From Thermodesulfobacterium sp. TA1 (lineage in GTDB: Bacteria > Desulfobacterota > Thermodesulfobacteria > Thermodesulfobacteriales > Thermodesulfobacteriaceae), in the NCBI RefSeq assembly GCF_008630935.1, contig NZ_CP043908.1:1426001-1490000 (forward strand): a DNA stretch of 64,000 nucleotides. Reading direction: 5' to 3'. Below the pieces are notes generated by a model. The model was not told where the DNA came from. It saw only the letters and a program-made list of their open reading frames with translations, and did not search any database. A program made the position numbers and the translations under genes. Positions 8,207-18,539 of the stretch are shown here, piece by piece (the first letter of the stretch is position 1; every line of letters begins with the position of its first letter).

Positions 8207-11200
8207 GTTTTAAGCCTACCTATGAGGAATTGAAATTTTCTTTTTGCAGTTTATAAAACTTATACATTCCCTGTTTTAAGCCTACCTATGAGGAATTGAA
8301 ATAAGGACGAAATTGTTATTTACGACGAAACTTTAAACGTTTTAAGCCTACCTATGAGGAATTGAAATACTCAGACGTCTTGTGCAGATATATCTTAATT
8401 TTCTGTTTTAAGCCTACCTATGAGGAATTGAAATCGCCTCCCGCAAAATCGCCGCTAAAAATTCCTTTAAGTTTTAAGCCTACCTATGAGGAATTGAAAT
8501 TTTACTTTTAAACACTTAAAAGCAAACATATTTCGGTTTTAAGCCTACCTATGAGGAATTGAAATTTTTTTGTGCTACTTTTTCTAAAGCTGGTCCCTTT
8601 CGTTTTAAGCCTACCTATGAGGAATTGAAATGCAAGCATTGCTCTTGCAAGAACACTTCCCATTTTGCGTTTTAAGCCTACCTATGAGGAATTGAAATTC
8701 AGGACATAGCGGATGTAGAAGTTTATAGTCCAGAGTTTTAAGCCTACCTATGAGGAATTGAAATTGACTTCAAGCTCTACAAGCTCGTCTCCTAAGAACT
8801 GTTTTAAGCCTACCTATGAGGAATTGAAATAGTAGAAAAGGCTGTAGAGGATTTCATTGCTTGGAGTTTTAAGCCTACCTATGAGGAATTGAAATAAAGA
8901 AAATATTTTTCGTAAGTGTCCTCTTTGTGGAGTTTTAAGCCTACCTATGAGGAATTGAAATGAAAGGTTATTAATCAATCTTCAGACCTACGCAAGGTTT
9001 TAAGCCTACCTATGAGGAATTGAAATCATCCTCCCCCGCATTGACGAAATAGAAGACGAGAAGTTTTAAGCCTACCTATGAGGAATTGAAATTTATGTAT
9101 TGAATAGCCTTGTCAATTCTTTTCAGCATGTTTTAAGCCTACCTATGAGGAATTGAAATTACGAGTTTTCTGTCTTCTGTGCAAACTTTGCTTGTGTTTT
9201 AAGCCTACCTATGAGGAATTGAAATCGGGATCTTTCATAGGGCTTGGTATTCACGCAAACTGTTTTAAGCCTACCTATGAGGAATTGAAATGATAAGGTT
9301 TCAGCGGTATATGTCGCTGGATTTGAAGTTTTAAGCCTACCTATGAGGAATTGAAATTTAGAAATAGCTGGTGCGTCAATTCCTGAAAGAAGAGTTTTAA
9401 GCCTACCTATGAGGAATTGAAATCCGGGATGGGATGGGATTTACGGACTTTGGAGAAGAGTTTTAAGCCTACCTATGAGGAATTGAAATCTGTAATAGAA
9501 ATAGAAATTAGAAGAAATGAATAAAGTTTTAAGCCTACCTATGAGGAATTGAAATAAGTAGGTGAGGAATGGGAAGTATCCATTATTGATAAGTTTTAAG
9601 CCTACCTATGAGGAATTGAAATTTCGTATTTGTCAATGACTTTATAAACTTTTTCCTCAGTTTTAAGCCTACCTATGAGGAATTGAAATCATAGACAGGC
9701 TCAGGGACATACTCAGATTTTTTCGGTTTTAAGCCTACCTATGAGGAATTGAAATATAAATGTCTCACCAATAACCGCATCTGTTAAATCTGTTTTAAGC
9801 CTACCTATGAGGAATTGAAATAATTTTTGGTGAGCCGTTTGGGGTGGATGGCAGTTATGTTTTAAGCCTACCTATGAGGAATTGAAATAACCTGATAGTG
9901 ATATAGAATTTTTTGATTTCTTAGCGTTTTAAGCCTACCTATGAGGAATTGAAATCCCTTATATTAGTTATATTTCTACCCATTGAAGCTTCGTTTTAAG
10001 CCTACCTATGAGGAATTGAAATCACTAAGACATAATCTTCGTTGATTTCTCTTTCAAGTTTTAAGCCTACCTATGAGGAATTGAAATTCTGGTAATCTTT
10101 GCTTTAAAGCAAAGTGAATACCTGTTTTAAGCCTACCTATGAGGAATTGAAATCTTTTTTTCTGCTCTTTTTATCTCTTCTTCGTTAACGTTTTAAGCCT
10201 ACCTATGAGGAATTGAAATATTAGTTCTAATTGATTATTTTCAATAAATAGAGCTGTTTTAAGCCTACCTATGAGGAATTGAAATAAATCGATGCGGGGT
10301 ATTTTTGAAGAGAAGAAGCTTGTTTTAAGCCTACCTATGAGGAATTGAAATGAGGGCGGCGAGGTTTTAGATCGTCAACTATATGAAGTTTTAAGCCTAC
10401 CTATGAGGAATTGAAATTTGGAGTAATTCCCGAGCTTCATCAACAGTAATTCTGTTTTAAGCCTACCTATGAGGAATTGAAATTATACTTTCAAATAAAC
10501 ACCTCATATCATCATTATAGTTTTAAGCCTACCTATGAGGAATTGAAATCTATTTGTCGAAGTCTTTGGCAAGCATGATGACCCCAGTTTTAAGCCTACC
10601 TATGAGGAATTGAAATTGTTTGGTTGTTTTGATATTAAATGTGTAAAATGTTGTTTTAAGCCTACCTATGAGGAATTGAAATTTTGGTGTCCCAGGTGGC
10701 AGCTTTTGCTGCCACCCAGTTTTAAGCCTACCTATGAGGAATTGAAATGAAGAAAAAAGGAACTTATTTTCTGACAGGATAAGGTTTTAAGCCTACCTAT
10801 GAGGAATTGAAATTCTCCTAACATACCGAAATTCAAGTGTCCGTTATGGTTTTAAGCCTACCTATGAGGAATTGAAATCTGGGGCTTTTTGCATATTGGC
10901 TTGTTTATTTATTAGTTTTAAGCCTACCTATGAGGAATTGAAATGCCGTGTAAAGCCCCTTTATGAATTGTTTAGTAATTGTTTTAAGCCTACCTATGAG
11001 GAATTGAAATATTTTATAACCAAATACATTGATAGACTGCTAAATCGTTTTAAGCCTACCTATGAGGAATTGAAATCAGGTTGGCAGAGGGGCTATGAGC
11101 TTTGGAGAAAATGTTTTAAGCCTACCTATGAGGAATTGAAATTTTGTCGTTTTTGCAACAGATAATGAGACACATAGGTTTTAAGCCTACCTATGAGGAA

Positions 11201-14200
11201 TTGAAATTACGTCGATAATGGTATTTTTGATGATAACAAAAATGTTTTAAGCCTACCTATGAGGAATTGAAATCAAAAATGAGGGGACACTTTCAGGAGA
11301 GAATGTCTCGTTTTAAGCCTACCTATGAGGAATTGAAATGAGCCGGCGAAGGGATCTAAAATTATGTCATTAAGCGTTTTAAGCCTACCTATGAGGAATT
11401 GAAATAGGTAGGTTTTCTTGCTCTTCTTTTTCTCTGAAGGGTTTTAAGCCTACCTATGAGGAATTGAAATTACCCCGCAATGGAACGAGAAAATATTTAT
11501 TATTCCGGTTTTAAGCCTACCTATGAGGAATTGAAATAAGATCTTTATAAATGTCTTTATAGTGCTTTTTAAGGTTTTAAGCCTACCTATGAGGAATTGA
11601 AATCTCTCTTTCATCTCATCATATATCTTTTTCGCAATTAGTTTTAAGCCTACCTATGAGGAATTGAAATTCTTCTACATACAACTTCCTCAACATCTCT
11701 TTCTCTGTTTTAAGCCTACCTATGAGGAATTGAAATTGAAGCTTCATTTCTTGAATTAATGCACTAATCGTAGTTTTAAGCCTACCTATGAGGAATTGAA
11801 ATTCTTGGATTTCTTTTCCACGGTAATGATTTAACGAGTTTTAAGCCTACCTATGAGGAATTGAAATGCTGTCTTTCGGTTTTACAGTTACATCAAACAA
11901 ATCCGTTTTAAGCCTACCTATGAGGAATTGAAATTATTGATAAAGGAAGGTTTTTTATCGCAAAGCCTAGTTTTAAGCCTACCTATGAGGAATTGAAATA
12001 AAAAAAACAAAACACTAAGAACCTAAAGCAAACTCGTTTTAAGCCTACCTATGAGGAATTGAAATTTTACAATAAAAACAAATGGATTTGAGTTCGACGT
12101 TGTTTTAAGCCTACCTATGAGGAATTGAAATAAAAAGAAAAATTACATACCAAGCCCTGTCTACGAGTTTTAAGCCTACCTATGAGGAATTGAAATAAAT
12201 AAGATCCATCGTTAAATTGCTCAAGGTCTTTGTTTTAAGCCTACCTATGAGGAATTGAAATAAAGTTGTTTGTACTCATAACACACCTCCTTTGCTAGTT
12301 TTAAGCCTACCTATGAGGAATTGAAATGTGCATGCCCTCATTTGGGGAGCATGGGGGACAGGGGTTTTAAGCCTACCTATGAGGAATTGAAATGCCTCTC
12401 TGTTTAGCTAACTTTGCTATCTCTTCATGTTTTAAGCCTACCTATGAGGAATTGAAATTTGGTTGAAAGATAGTAATTTTCTAATATTATACTAGTTTTA
12501 AGCCTACCTATGAGGAATTGAAATAGTTGAAGTTTAATCGTAAAAAAGCCATAGACTTTTCGTTTTAAGCCTACCTATGAGGAATTGAAATCTCGCTATA
12601 TCCTCTTCATTCAGAAGTTTTCTCTTCGTTTTAAGCCTACCTATGAGGAATTGAAATAATAATGATTTGGAGTTTTTTGATTTCTTAGCTCAATGTTTTA
12701 AGCCTACCTATGAGGAATTGAAATGAATGAAACAAAAGTAGATATATTATCAGTTGCACGGGTTTTAAGCCTACCTATGAGGAATTGAAATGTGGTGTGG
12801 ATGTGGATGTTTTATTAGTCTTAACAAGGGTTTTAAGCCTACCTATGAGGAATTGAAATCAGCATACACCACCAACAGAGATATGGCATCCATGTGGTTT
12901 TAAGCCTACCTATGAGGAATTGAAATACGACTACTATTTTATCCTTGTTTTCTACTACCTCAGTTTTAAGCCTACCTATGAGGAATTGAAATGACCAAAT
13001 CTCTCTTGCAAGAAGGATGAAGTAGTTTGTTTTAAGCCTACCTATGAGGAATTGAAATTGCTCTTCTTCTTTATGTTGGTATTGTATTTGCCTTGTTTTA
13101 AGCCTACCTATGAGGAATTGAAATATTCTAATTTCAGCCATTTGCGCGTAATCAAACTCAGTTTTAAGCCTACCTATGAGGAATTGAAATCACAATTTGG
13201 GTCGTCACAGAAGTGATATATATTTTGTTTTAAGCCTACCTATGAGGAATTGAAATACTACATCAAGTTTGTTTTGACCATCCGCTCTGAACGGTTTTAA
13301 GCCTACCTATGAGGAATTGAAATTTATAAAGATGAACCTCCGTTCTTTTTACCAAGAGTTTTAAGCCTACCTATGAGGAATTGAAATACATGTACCTAAT
13401 GAGGACTACTTTGAATACTTCCCGGTTTTAAGCCTACCTATGAGGAATTGAAATCTCTGTGAAAAATTCGTCATTACGAATCAATTCTTCGTTTTAAGCC
13501 TACCTATGAGGAATTGAAATACATGTCCTACATCCTTTTTTCACTTTTCAGTGAAAGTTTTAAGCCTACCTATGAGGAATTGAAATAAAAAGGGTTTAGA
13601 AAAAGAAGAAAAACGGCTTTTGGTTTTAAGCCTACCTATGAGGAATTGAAATCGCATTTTCCCTATTTGGCTTTTTAACAAAAACACTGTTTTAAGCCTA
13701 CCTATGAGGAATTGAAATTTTTATAACAACTAATACACCATTTAAAAATTTACAAGTTTTAAGCCTACCTATGAGGAATTGAAATAAACGTTCGCAATCT
13801 TCATTCGGAATATAAACAGGCGTTTTAAGCCTACCTATGAGGAATTGAAATGCTGTTTGTCCTAAATATGAACCTCTTCCGTTTGAAGTTTTAAGCCTAC
13901 CTATGAGGAATTGAAATATGCCTGCTCCTTTTCGTTTTGCACGAAAACGCTGCGTTTTAAGCCTACCTATGAGGAATTGAAATCGATTCATGATTATGAA
14001 TTGTTTGAATTTTTCTTCAAGTTTTAAGCCTACCTATGAGGAATTGAAATGACCCGCGGGGGGCTACGTCGATTGTAGTAAACGAGTTTTAAGCCTACCT
14101 ATGAGGAATTGAAATGCGAGGATCTCTCGCGGTTTCTTAAGCGATTGCTCAAGTTTTAAGCCTACCTATGAGGAATTGAAATAAGGAAAAGCCCCCGTTG

Positions 14201-15572
14201 GACGACGAGGGGCAGTTAGGTTTTAAGCCTACCTATGAGGAATTGAAATCGAGAACTTCAGCCGGTTTTTTAGTTGACTGCTGTGTTTTAAGCCTACCTA
14301 TGAGGAATTGAAATTGGAGAAGGCAAGTTAAGGCAAAAAGCTTTTTCGTAGTTTTAAGCCTACCTATGAGGAATTGAAATAAAGAAAGCTTAGCTGGAGC
14401 TTCTTTTTTACGTGAGGTTTTAAGCCTACCTATGAGGAATTGAAATCTTAACGGTAAGGTTCCAGTAAAGGGTTTTCGGCTTGGTTTTAAGCCTACCTAT
14501 GAGGAATTGAAATAAAAAAAAATCAAAAAAAATGTTTACCGTCAGCCTGGTTTTAAGCCTACCTATGAGGAATTGAAATTTGTAACGCTGATAACTAATC
14601 CACAGCTTTGGGGATGGTTTTAAGCCTACCTATGAGGAATTGAAATTTTTCAGAAACTGAGCAAGATTTGTCGCTTTTACACGTTTTAAGCCTACCTATG
14701 AGGAATTGAAATCTGCTAACGTCTTTTTTTCTGCAATAATTAAATAATGTTTTAAGCCTACCTATGAGGAATTGAAATTCTATGAAGCAGATAAATTATG
14801 TAAAAGATTTGATGGGTTTTAAGCCTACCTATGAGGAATTGAAATGTTTTTACTGTCTCTCTGTATATAGTTTCTTTTTATAGTTTTAAGCCTACCTATG
14901 AGGAATTGAAATGTTCAGGTAGGAAGTGTAAAGGTGAGGTTTCCGAGGGGTTTTAAGCCTACCTATGAGGAATTGAAATTACAAGTTTAAAGTAGAACTG
15001 ACTTCTACAGATAGAGTTTTAAGCCTACCTATGAGGAATTGAAATGAAGAAATAATAAGTAGAGTTTATGATTATTTGATGTTTTAAGCCTACCTATGAG
15101 GAATTGAAATTGAGGAGGGTAAGAAAGTGCCGGGTGTTGTGCGGTGTTTTAAGCCTACCTATGAGGAATTGAAATGGATGCGAAAAATCAAGTGTTAAAC
15201 TAGTTTTATATAGTTTTAAGCCTACCTATGAGGAATTGAAAGCTTTATGGAGCGTTTATTTATAATGATACTTTAGCTGGTTTTAAGCCTACCTATGAGG
15301 AATTGAAAGAAGCTTTTAGCTTGTTAAACATTTTACCTTTGATAGGTTTTAAGCCTACCTATGAGGAATTGAAACTTTGCTAATTCTTCATCGTATAAAT
15401 CTATTAACTCCGTTGCGAGCCTACCTATGAGGAATTGAAACACTTTCTAAAAACTTTCTCAATTTTTCAACTAAGTGTTGCGAGCCTACCTATGAGGAAT
15501 TGAAACTTCGATATATTTTTAGAAAATAAAGAAATAGTGGATGTTTTAAGCCTACCTATGAGGAATTGAAAG
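8207..15572 (+). CRISPR. CRISPR array, 112 repeats and 111 spacers (type I-B)
   Basis: Counted by hand: 112 copies of a 30-base repeat beginning GTTTTAAGCCTACC and ending GAGGAATTGAAAT, with unit lengths of 64-68 bases, so spacers are 34-38 bases. The first 106 repeats appear identical; the last six vary. The 3' end ATTGAAA(T/C/G) matches the 8-base 5' handle typical of type I-B crRNAs, giving rightward transcription. This agrees with the leader on the left and decay on the right. Cas6 encoded just beyond the array should process the transcript. Many spacers translate into plausible protein fragments, consistent with viral coding origin. Open frames crossing repeats are artefacts. Confidence 0.99.
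15213..15572 (+). repeat. Degenerate distal (oldest) repeats of the array
   Basis: Repeats 107 and 108 (15213, 15280) end in GAAAG, 109 (15346) ends in GAAAC, 110 and 111 (15412, 15477) begin GTTGCGAG and end GAAAC, and 112 (15543) begins GTTTTAAG and ends GAAAG. Terminal decay is normal, but here the outermost repeat is closer to consensus than the two before it, giving a mosaic. Confidence 0.93.
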
Positions 15573-15596
15573 AAAATTTTAATTAAAATAAAATTT

Positions 15597-16331
15597 TTAT
15601 TTTATAACTTCAAACATTCCAAAACCTTGGGAATTTTTTGCACCAAGGCCTGCATCGTAAGCAAGTCTTAAAAGTTCTGGATCTCCCCTTAGCACAAAAT
15701 TTCCCATCCATCCCTTTATCACAAAACCCTTGTAAATAATTATCTTCTCGTTTCCCTTTTCCAGCTTAATAGGCTCTATAAAAAACTCCTCTGAAGGTGG
15801 CATCTTCTTGTAAAATGCCTTATACTTCTTTATGATATTTTCCTTCACAAGCATTGAAAAATTTTTCTCGTTTGGATGATAGTAATAAGTCTTCTTTTTA
15901 CCATCAGCACCATAAAGTGTGCTATAAACTGTCAAAGGTGATAGCATCCGTATAAGGATTTCTTTTCTTATCTCAGGGGATGGAAGAACCTTTATAGACT
16001 CAAGCCAAACTCTGTTTACGTCAAGCTGTATCTCTTTATTATACAAAAAATTTGAGGTAAGACTCAAAAGCATTTCTGTATAAGGCGATGAGATAAAGAA
16101 CTTGAAAGGCGAAGAAATTTTAAACTTATCTCTTTCTTTTTCTAATTTTCCAAAAATTCGAGAAAAGGTAAAAAATTTAAACCTCCTCTTTTGGTAAACA
16201 AACCCTTCGTTGTGAAGTTTTTCAGCAAGGGCTCTGTCTAAAAGATGATAAATCAGCCCTTGCAAAACTTCGTTATAATGAATAGGTAAAACAGCTTCCT
16301 TTTCAGAAACAAAAGTAATGGCTAATCTCAT
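15597..16331 (-). CDS. cas6: CRISPR pre-crRNA endoribonuclease Cas6
   Basis: A 244-residue RAMP endoribonuclease that cuts each repeat to release crRNAs. The C-terminal glycine-rich loop GLGAKNSQGFGMFEV (228-242) is diagnostic. The N-terminal LPIHYNEVLQGLIYHLL carries histidines where family catalytic residues occur. It lies on the opposite strand to the effector operon, with its stop only 24 bases from the last repeat, so it is transcribed convergently with the array. No terminator is visible in the 24-base AT-rich gap. Separation of cas6 from the rest of Cascade by the array is uncommon but not unique. Confidence 0.95.
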   Translation of the reverse strand: MRLAITFVSEKEAVLPIHYNEVLQGLIYHLLDRALAEKLHNEGFVYQKRRFKFFTFSRIFGKLEKERDKFKISSPFKFFISSPYTEMLLSLTSNFLYNKEIQLDVNRVWLESIKVLPSPEIRKEILIRMLSPLTVYSTLYGADGKKKTYYYHPNEKNFSMLVKENIIKKYKAFYKKMPPSEEFFIEPIKLEKGNEKIIIYKGFVIKGWMGNFVLRGDPELLRLAYDAGLGAKNSQGFGMFEVIK

Positions 16332-16503
16332 TAAATTAATTCTATAAATAATTTAAAAAGGGTCAAGTTTCAGAAAAATATAACAGAATCTTTTGCACTA
16401 TCTTTTGAGGCCTTGATAAAAATCTAAACTCAAAACTTCGAAATCTATCTTCTCTTTTAAAAATTTAAAAAGGTATTAAAATTTAAAAAATATAGGAAAA
16501 AAC

Positions 16504-16575
16504 GCCGGCGTAGCTCAGCGGTAGAGCAGTGGATTCGTAATCCACAGGTCGAGGGTTCGAAACCCTCCGCCGGCT
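16504..16575 (+). tRNA. tRNA-Thr (CGU)
   Basis: Folds as a cloverleaf: acceptor GCCGGCG with CGCCGGC, D stem GCTC/GAGC, anticodon stem GTGGA/TCCAC around loop TTCGTAA (anticodon CGT), and T stem GAGGG/CCCTC around TTCGAAA. Discriminator T; CCA not encoded. Confidence 0.97.
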
Positions 16576-16623
16576 CTTTATAACCTTTTAGGTTCAACTA
16601 AAAATCAGAAAAGGAGTTTACCG

Positions 16624-17436
16624 ATGGAAGCTTTACAAAATTTAAGAGGTTTAGATAAAATTCTTGTGCCTATCAGGCTTACAGGAAAGTCAAAATTTGT
16701 TTTTCAATGTCATCCTGGGGTTCCTTGTTTTAAACTTTGTTGTTCAGACCTGTTTTTACCCCTTACCCCTTATGACATCATAAGGATTAGGGATAAGCTT
16801 GGGCTTACTACAGATGAATTTCTGCTTCAATACACCGAGCCTTTTATTCTTCCTAAATCGGGACTTCCGATAGCAAGGCTAAAGATGAGTGAAAACGAAG
16901 AAAAAACCTGTCCTTTTTTAGGAGATGGTGGATGTAACATCTATGAAGTAAGGCCTCTTGCTTGTAGATATTATCCCTTAGGTTTTGGGCTTTTTCGAAA
17001 TAAAGATAAAAGAAAAAACGAAGAAATTTACTACTTAGTAAAAGAGGGTTTTTGTCAAGGACTTGATTCTGGAGAGGAAATGACGGTTGATGAATATCGT
17101 AAATCTCAAGGCATACCTGGTCTTGAAGACCCTATTTTGGAATGGGCAGAAATCATCATGAAAAAAGAATCTCTTGGACCGATTTCTGTGCCAGAAAAAA
17201 GCCTTCAGCTGTTTTTCATGGTTAGCACCAATCCAGAAAGGTTTAGAAGCTTTGTTTTTGAGAGCAAGTTTTTAGATATGTTTGAGGTTGACGAAAAAAC
17301 CTTAGAAGAAATCAAGAAAGATGATTTAAAGCTTTTGCAGTTCGGATTCAAATGGCTTAAAACCGTTCTTTTTGGAGAAAATCTGGTAAAAAGAAGGAAA
17401 GAAAGCCCGGCGGTTAAAAAGGTAAAACCTTTCTAA
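16624..17436 (+). CDS. YkgJ-family cysteine-cluster protein
   Basis: 270 residues with the metal-binding pattern of the YkgJ (CxxCxxxCC) family: CHPGVPCFKLCC near residue 38, later CPFLGDGGCNIYEVRPLACRYYP, and a further cysteine in EGFCQGLD. The family is thought to bind zinc or an iron-sulfur centre; no reaction is established. A GGAG site precedes the ATG. The stop lies two bases before ispG, so they are probably co-transcribed after the tRNA. The C-terminal ~100 residues are not recognisable. Confidence 0.85.
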   Translation: MEALQNLRGLDKILVPIRLTGKSKFVFQCHPGVPCFKLCCSDLFLPLTPYDIIRIRDKLGLTTDEFLLQYTEPFILPKSGLPIARLKMSENEEKTCPFLGDGGCNIYEVRPLACRYYPLGFGLFRNKDKRKNEEIYYLVKEGFCQGLDSGEEMTVDEYRKSQGIPGLEDPILEWAEIIMKKESLGPISVPEKSLQLFFMVSTNPERFRSFVFESKFLDMFEVDEKTLEEIKKDDLKLLQFGFKWLKTVLFGENLVKRRKESPAVKKVKPF

Positions 17437-17438
17437 AA

Positions 17439-18539
17439 ATGTATCCTAAAATCAAGAGAAGGGTTACTCGTAAGGTCTGGGTTGGTAAAATTTCTGTAGG
17501 TGGAGATAGTCCCATCAGGGTTCAAAGCATGACCAATACCCCTACAGCAGACCTTAATGCTACTCTGTCCCAAATTCAAAAACTTTTTGAAGCTGGATGC
17601 GAAATCGTTAGGGTTGCTGTTCCAGATGAAAAGTCCGCTAAAGCCTTAAAAGACTTAGTAAAAGAAAGCCCTATCCCTGTTATTGCTGACCTTCATTTTG
17701 CTACCCTGTTAGGAGAAAAAGCCGTCAAAGCAGGGTGTGCAGGCATAAGAATAAACCCTGGGACTTTTAAAAACAAGGCTAATTTAGAAAGGTTGCTTAA
17801 AATCTGTAAAGACTACAACTGTTGTGTAAGAATAGGGATAAACGCAGGATCCCTTGAACCTGAAATTTTGAAAAAATATAAAGTTCCTTCTTATAAAGCG
17901 ATGGTAGAAAGTGCCTTAAGATGGGTTGAATACGTGGTAGAAACAGTGGATTACCATAACTTAAAAGTCTCGCTTAAATCTTCTAACTGGTGGGAAACCA
18001 TTAAGGCTTATCAAGCCTTTTCTAAAAAATCTGATTTTCCTTTGCATGTAGGGGTTACGGAGGCAGGAGGGCTTATACCAGGGACCATAAAAAACACCAT
18101 GGCTATATCCTATCTCCTGTTAAAAGGGATAGGAGACACCTTAAGGGTTTCTTTAACCGCAGACCCGGTAGAGGAGGTTTACGTAGCTTATGAAATCCTT
18201 AAAAACTTAGGGCTTAGAACCCTTTATCCAGAGGTTATAGCCTGTCCTACCTGCGGAAGATGTGAAATAGACCTTTTTTCGCTTTATCAAAAGGTTGAGG
18301 CATGGACTAAAAGAATTAAAGCTAATCTTAAACTTGCGGTTATGGGGTGTGTTGTCAACGGGCCTGGTGAGGCTAAGATGGCTGACATAGGTATTGCCGG
18401 AGGTAAAGGGGTTGGGGTAATTTTTAGAGAAGGAAAAATAATCAAAAAAGTGCCTGAAACCCAGCTTCTTGAAGAATTCTTTAAAGAAGTAGAGACCTTT
18501 CTTAAAGAACATCCTGAAAGACTAATCAACCCTCAGTGA
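17439..18539 (+). CDS. ispG: 4-hydroxy-3-methylbut-2-enyl diphosphate synthase IspG
   Basis: 366 residues, the short bacterial form. IspG is the iron-sulfur enzyme that converts MEcPP to HMBPP in the MEP isoprenoid pathway. The N-terminal TIM barrel begins with KVWVGKISVGGDSPIRVQSMTNT, a hallmark of the family. The 4Fe-4S ligands are in CPTCGRCEIDL (Cys268, Cys271) and CVVNGPGE (Cys304, with the cluster-binding Glu). The 3' end overlaps the oppositely oriented rsmI by 14 bases, a tail-to-tail overlap. Confidence 0.98.
   Translation: MYPKIKRRVTRKVWVGKISVGGDSPIRVQSMTNTPTADLNATLSQIQKLFEAGCEIVRVAVPDEKSAKALKDLVKESPIPVIADLHFATLLGEKAVKAGCAGIRINPGTFKNKANLERLLKICKDYNCCVRIGINAGSLEPEILKKYKVPSYKAMVESALRWVEYVVETVDYHNLKVSLKSSNWWETIKAYQAFSKKSDFPLHVGVTEAGGLIPGTIKNTMAISYLLLKGIGDTLRVSLTADPVEEVYVAYEILKNLGLRTLYPEVIACPTCGRCEIDLFSLYQKVEAWTKRIKANLKLAVMGCVVNGPGEAKMADIGIAGGKGVGVIFREGKIIKKVPETQLLEEFFKEVETFLKEHPERLINPQ

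Noticed and set aside
10322-10388. Spacer 32 sharing TCGATGC with the cas8b coding sequence, possible self-targeting
   Set aside because: Only about a dozen bases match with gaps; too short and imperfect to be a protospacer.
10872-11165. Open frame with repeated FKPTYEELK, as if a repeat protein
   Set aside because: It is the CRISPR repeat translated in one frame; the intervening residues are spacers.
12839-13991. Minus-strand frames with repeated FQFLIGRLKT
   Set aside because: The same CRISPR repeats read on the other strand; no start signals or codon bias.
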